From JAENWH01 sp038248745 (GTDB taxonomy: Bacteria > Bacillota > Clostridia > Peptostreptococcales > Anaerovoracaceae), in the NCBI GenBank assembly GCA_038248745.1, contig JBBRXC010000069.1:1-8630 (forward strand): a stretch of 8,630 nt of DNA. The letters are read 5' to 3'. The position numbers and the translations under genes were made by a program. Below the pieces are notes generated by a model. The model did not search any database, was not told where the DNA came from, and saw only the letters and a list, made by a program, of their open reading frames with translations. Of the stretch, positions 6,018 through 8,630 are shown one piece after another (within the stretch, counting starts at the first letter, position 1; the number at the start of each line of letters is the position of its first letter).

Positions 6018-6575
6018 ATGGAATTTAAGGAAAAACTCAATTTGGATGACTTTAAAGCCATGTATCATCTAGAGGCAGTGTATTACGAAAAAATCCACAT
6101 CACTCCTTACCAGGAATCTTACAGGTGGTATTTGGCGTTTCCTTGGAGCAATTGTTGCTTGGTTGACGGCGATAATCTAGTGGGGTTTCTAGATATGTTC
6201 CCGATCAGCGAGAATCTTTTTGGCCAGATTAAATCCGGTAAATTCAATGATGCCGATTTGAAAACACAAGACATTGTAGATGTTTTTTCCATGCCCAATA
6301 GTACCAGTCACATGTTTCTTTCTTGCATCGTTATTCATCAGGATTACAGAAAGACGGATGCACTTTCGATGCTATTAAAAAAACAAGTTGCATTTTATAA
6401 GCCTTTCATTGAAAAAGGATTGCAAGTTGGCTGGATTATTACAGACAATGTGACCAAGGAGGGGGAAGGCTTTTCCCAACGATTTGGGTTTATAAGGGAA
6501 ACTATTTCGTCTCATGATTCGGTGATCAACATTTCTGACTACAAGGGATTTGCAAAAAGAATAGAGGAATTATAA
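6018..6575 (+). CDS. GNAT-like N-acetyltransferase, unknown substrate
   Basis: This 185-residue protein looks like a single GNAT-fold acetyltransferase. The central strand and following helix FLSCIVIHQDYRKTDALSMLL (100-120) match GNAT motif A, although the acetyl-CoA loop normally seen as Q/R-x-x-G-x-G/A is degenerate here (RKTDA). VGWIITDN (137-144) and GFSQRFGFIRE (151-161) resemble motif B, which usually ends in a G-F-x-x-x-x-G-F pattern. The substrate cannot be read from the sequence. The start at 6018 is chosen because the G-run 6004-6008 sits 9 bases before it; a TTG at 6009 in the same frame directly abuts that run and is unlikely. It follows argD but has its own promoter, so a role in arginine synthesis is not implied. 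It overlaps the next gene by one base (TAATG). Confidence 0.75.
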   Translation: MEFKEKLNLDDFKAMYHLEAVYYEKIHITPYQESYRWYLAFPWSNCCLVDGDNLVGFLDMFPISENLFGQIKSGKFNDADLKTQDIVDVFSMPNSTSHMFLSCIVIHQDYRKTDALSMLLKKQVAFYKPFIEKGLQVGWIITDNVTKEGEGFSQRFGFIRETISSHDSVINISDYKGFAKRIEEL

Positions 6576-6919
6576 TGGGTGCAGTAAAAGTGAAGGAAGT
6601 AAACCTTGAGAGAGGGAGCCCAACAGTTGATGTTGCTATGAGAAAACTTTTAAATGAACTTTCAACAGCAAAGGGAGCAGGATATAAAGCTGTTATTTTG
6701 GTGCACGGCTACGGTTCCACAGGTGTGGGCGGGGCAATAAAAGTTGCAACAAAGAGCAAACTGAAGGAAGGCAGCTTAATAGGAATTGTTAAAACATTTA
6801 CTGGAGGGGAAGCCTGGTTGAATGATAAAAAAACTTTCATGGAAGCCTGCAGTCAACTGAAAGATTTTGACAGATATATAGATGGAAACAAGGGCGTGAC
6901 AGTCGTATTGCTTAAGTAA
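6575..6919 (+). CDS. Short stand-alone Smr-domain protein
   Basis: This 114-residue protein resembles an Smr domain, the small alpha/beta domain at the C-terminus of MutS2 and in stand-alone proteins, associated with nucleic-acid binding or nicking. VILVHGYGSTGVGGAIK (40-56) fits the conserved H-G-x-G motif of the second half, and GVTVVLLK (107-114) is the usual final strand. The first Smr motif, normally LDLHG, appears as VNLERG (9-14) and lacks the histidine. Residues 74-100 form an insertion relative to a minimal Smr domain. The start ATG shares its A with the stop of the acetyltransferase gene, with AGAGGA upstream, so the two are translationally coupled. Nuclease activity is uncertain given the missing histidine. 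Confidence 0.7.
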   Translation: MGAVKVKEVNLERGSPTVDVAMRKLLNELSTAKGAGYKAVILVHGYGSTGVGGAIKVATKSKLKEGSLIGIVKTFTGGEAWLNDKKTFMEACSQLKDFDRYIDGNKGVTVVLLK

Positions 6920-6937
6920 TCAAGGAGAGGAACTATT

Positions 6938-7708
6938 ATGGGGCAGAAGTATAAAAACATATTAATTACCGGTGGACCAACCAATGAATATATAGATGAA
7001 GTCATGAAAATCACCAATATGTCAACCGGCAGTTTTTCTTTAAAGCTGGCAGAACATTTTTTGAAAACAGGGTATAAAGTTTCATTAATCCTTACCAATT
7101 CAATTAATACGAAGCAGCTGGAGGCTATAGATGCATCAGAAAAAATGCTTAAAATCATTCCCATAGAAACGACGGAAGAGATGTTAGAAGCCATTGAAAC
7201 AGAAAGTAAGTCAGCACATTTTGACGCGTTGATTCATGCTTCTGCAGTAGCTGATTATAAAGCAGCGTTTTCTTTTCTTTTAGAAGATTTAGCGGAAGAA
7301 TTATTTGATCATCTAAGCGACTTTAAATCTCCGCAAGATATTCTGAATAGGATGGAGAACCCTTCCTGTAAGTTGGACGACAGTTCGAAAATCAGCAGCT
7401 ACCAAAAGAATTTGACGGTTAAACTAGGACTCACCCCAAAAATTATATCAAAGCTAAGAGGCTGGTTCCCTGATACATTGCTGATTGGATGCAAGCTTCT
7501 TGAAAATGTATCTAAAGAAGAGTTGTATGAAGCGGCTACTAAATTATGCATAAAGAATAGCGTTGATTATATTCTTGCCAACGATTTGGCGGATTTAAGA
7601 GCGGGTAATCAGGCAAGGCATTTGGTGACAAAGGACGGCTTTTCTGGGGCAATATTTGAAAATCCGGAAAATATATTTGAGTTCGTAAACGACAAACTAG
7701 AAGGGTGA
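6938..7708 (+). CDS. coaB: Phosphopantothenate-cysteine ligase, monofunctional
   Basis: CoaB joins 4'-phosphopantothenate to cysteine in coenzyme A synthesis, activating the substrate with a nucleotide. The N-terminal Rossmann-like segment ILITGGPTNEYIDEVMKITN (8-27) followed by MSTG (28-31) is the hallmark of the family. IHASAVADYK (99-108), KISSYQKNLTVKLGLTPKII (151-170) and YILANDL (211-217) follow in the expected order. At 256 residues, with no CoaC decarboxylase domain in front, it resembles the separate CoaB proteins of streptococci rather than the fused CoaBC of most bacteria. A stand-alone coaC is therefore expected elsewhere in the genome. Residues 109-150 form a variable, charged insert. 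AAGGAGAGG (6922-6930), 7 bases before ATG, is the best ribosome site in this cluster. Confidence 0.9.
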   Translation: MGQKYKNILITGGPTNEYIDEVMKITNMSTGSFSLKLAEHFLKTGYKVSLILTNSINTKQLEAIDASEKMLKIIPIETTEEMLEAIETESKSAHFDALIHASAVADYKAAFSFLLEDLAEELFDHLSDFKSPQDILNRMENPSCKLDDSSKISSYQKNLTVKLGLTPKIISKLRGWFPDTLLIGCKLLENVSKEELYEAATKLCIKNSVDYILANDLADLRAGNQARHLVTKDGFSGAIFENPENIFEFVNDKLEG

Positions 7709-7721
7709 TATAGAGAATTTG

Positions 7722-8630
7722 ATGAAAAATTTTATTGATAAATCGGTTCATAGATTATTAGAATATATAAAAAAAACAGGAAAGATAAATGTTATCTTTT
7801 CTATTGTTGTTTTTGTTGCAGTTGTGGTTAAATTTATTTTGTTTTATAATCTTGTCAATGTCGTTACCAATTTATTGCCAGTAATTGTGGTTTCATGTCT
7901 GTTAACATTACTGATTCTCGGGAGTTTTAAGAATAAGTGGATTTCGGTTACCATATATTTGATGATTTCCATTATCATGTTTTGCGATGTGACTTATTTC
8001 AGCTTTTTTAACCGATATTTATCCTTAAACATGCTGGGGGCTGCCGAGGTGATTGGGGATATTGGCAAAAGCATCAAGCAGGTTTTAAGACCAGTAAATT
8101 TTCTTATGTTTATGGATATTGCCATTCTTTATGGAATATTATTATATAATAAGTTCGTGGTCACGGGGAAAAATATACAAAATAGCGGGACTGTCAGCAG
8201 TCGTGGCGACAGCAGTAGCGATAGAAGCGATAGCAGCAGCCGTTGGAACAGAAGCGCCAATAAATACTGGAAACCTTTAACTGCCATCCTGATTGTTGCC
8301 TTAATAGTGACCAATTTTCCACAGAATGATTTATTGACTTCTGTTTCAAATCAGGAAATCTACAGTTTTAGAGTAAAAGATGTGCTTGCAAATACCATTG
8401 GTTTTGGATCCAATAAGAATATTATTTTCGAAAATAGTTATGCTGAACAAAAGAACGGACCGATTTTTGGGGCTGGAGCTGACAAAAATTTAATTGTTAT
8501 TCAGCTTGAATCTTTTCAAAACTTTGTCGTAGGCCTTGAATATAACGGACAGGAAGTAACGCCGAATATCAATAAATTAATCAAAGAAAATTCCATCTAT
8601 TTCAATCATTATTACCAGCAGACAGGGAGC
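7722..8630 (+). CDS. LTA-synthase-family membrane sulfatase, 5' part
   Basis: This open frame runs off the right edge after 303 codons. Five hydrophobic segments at about 22-42, 47-68, 72-93, 124-143 and 184-200 give the five-helix layout of lipoteichoic acid synthases, which place a C-terminal sulfatase-like domain outside the cell. That domain starts with NLIVIQLESFQNF (256-268); Glu263 corresponds to the metal-binding glutamate of LtaS. TPNINKLIKENSIYFNHYYQQTGS (280-303) leads into the catalytic threonine motif, which lies just past the window. The family uses phosphatidylglycerol to build glycerol-phosphate polymers, but paralogues with other roles exist, so ltaS is not assigned. The loop between helices 4 and 5, predicted cytoplasmic, holds a Ser/Asp/Arg-rich stretch. 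The start is ATG at 7722, 13 bases after coaB, with only a weak ribosome site (TAGAGAA), which suggests coupling to coaB. Confidence 0.87.
   Translation, partial: MKNFIDKSVHRLLEYIKKTGKINVIFSIVVFVAVVVKFILFYNLVNVVTNLLPVIVVSCLLTLLILGSFKNKWISVTIYLMISIIMFCDVTYFSFFNRYLSLNMLGAAEVIGDIGKSIKQVLRPVNFLMFMDIAILYGILLYNKFVVTGKNIQNSGTVSSRGDSSSDRSDSSSRWNRSANKYWKPLTAILIVALIVTNFPQNDLLTSVSNQEIYSFRVKDVLANTIGFGSNKNIIFENSYAEQKNGPIFGAGADKNLIVIQLESFQNFVVGLEYNGQEVTPNINKLIKENSIYFNHYYQQTGS
8198..8244 (+). repeat. Ser-codon low-complexity tract with 9-bp duplication
   Basis: Inside the LTA-synthase-like gene, codons for residues 160-174 are a run of AGC/AGT serine codons mixed with GAT/GAC and arginine codons. AGCGATAGA (8217-8225) and AGCGATAGC (8226-8234) form a near-perfect 9-bp tandem duplication in frame. 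The tract is more GC-rich than its surroundings, suggesting local expansion by replication slippage. Confidence 0.7.

Noticed and set aside
8129..8314. Leu-rich minus-strand frame resembling a membrane peptide
   Set aside because: The leucine/serine run is the reverse reading of the AGC/GAT serine tract in the LTA-synthase-like gene, so it is not an independent gene.

Overview
The window looks like a chromosome segment from a low-GC, Gram-positive anaerobe of the Clostridia type. The evidence is AT-rich DNA with purine-rich Shine-Dalgarno sites, sigma-A-like promoters, a monofunctional CoaB of the kind known from streptococci, and an LTA-synthase-like membrane sulfatase. Genus cannot be decided from this sequence alone. 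All recognisable genes are on the + strand.

Layout. Positions 2-724 hold the 3' end of pnp (polynucleotide phosphorylase: end of the second RNase PH domain, then KH and S1), followed by a strong intrinsic terminator at 803-836. A 770-bp stretch without a convincing gene follows (725-1494). It is rich in dyads and has a plausible stand-alone promoter at 960-987, a cluster of AGGTTAA(C) motifs ending in a T7 run near 1293, and a short remnant-like reading frame with a hydrophobic stretch. Its right end is the control region of the arginine operon: a perfect-consensus sigma-A promoter (TTGACA-16 bp-TATAAT, 1418-1445) flanked and overlapped by matches to the ArgR/AhrC ARG box.

The arginine block is argC-argJ-argB-argD (1495-5970). 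Together these enzymes carry the acetylated half of arginine synthesis: ArgJ makes N-acetylglutamate and later recycles the acetyl group from N-acetylornithine, ArgB phosphorylates acetylglutamate, ArgC reduces the acyl phosphate to the semialdehyde, and ArgD transaminates it to N-acetylornithine. ArgC is the uncommon (type 2) form. ArgB has the N-terminal helix and C-terminal motif typical of arginine-inhibited enzymes. A five-unit 15-bp tandem repeat, apparently seeded by the last codons of argB, separates argB from argD. argF, argG, argH and carAB are not in the window.

From about 5959 a new transcription unit begins, with its own extended -10 promoter inside the end of argD. It reads a GNAT-like acetyltransferase, a short Smr-domain protein (TAATG overlap), coaB (phosphopantothenate-cysteine ligase), and the first 303 codons of an LTA-synthase-family membrane protein that runs off the window just before its catalytic threonine. 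Spacings are tight (1-nt overlap, 18 and 13 nt), so these four are probably co-transcribed.

No RNA gene of a known class, CRISPR array or intact mobile element was found. The least explained parts are the 725-1380 intergenic structure, the argB-argD repeat, and the Ser/Asp/Arg-rich cytoplasmic loop of the LTA-synthase-like protein.
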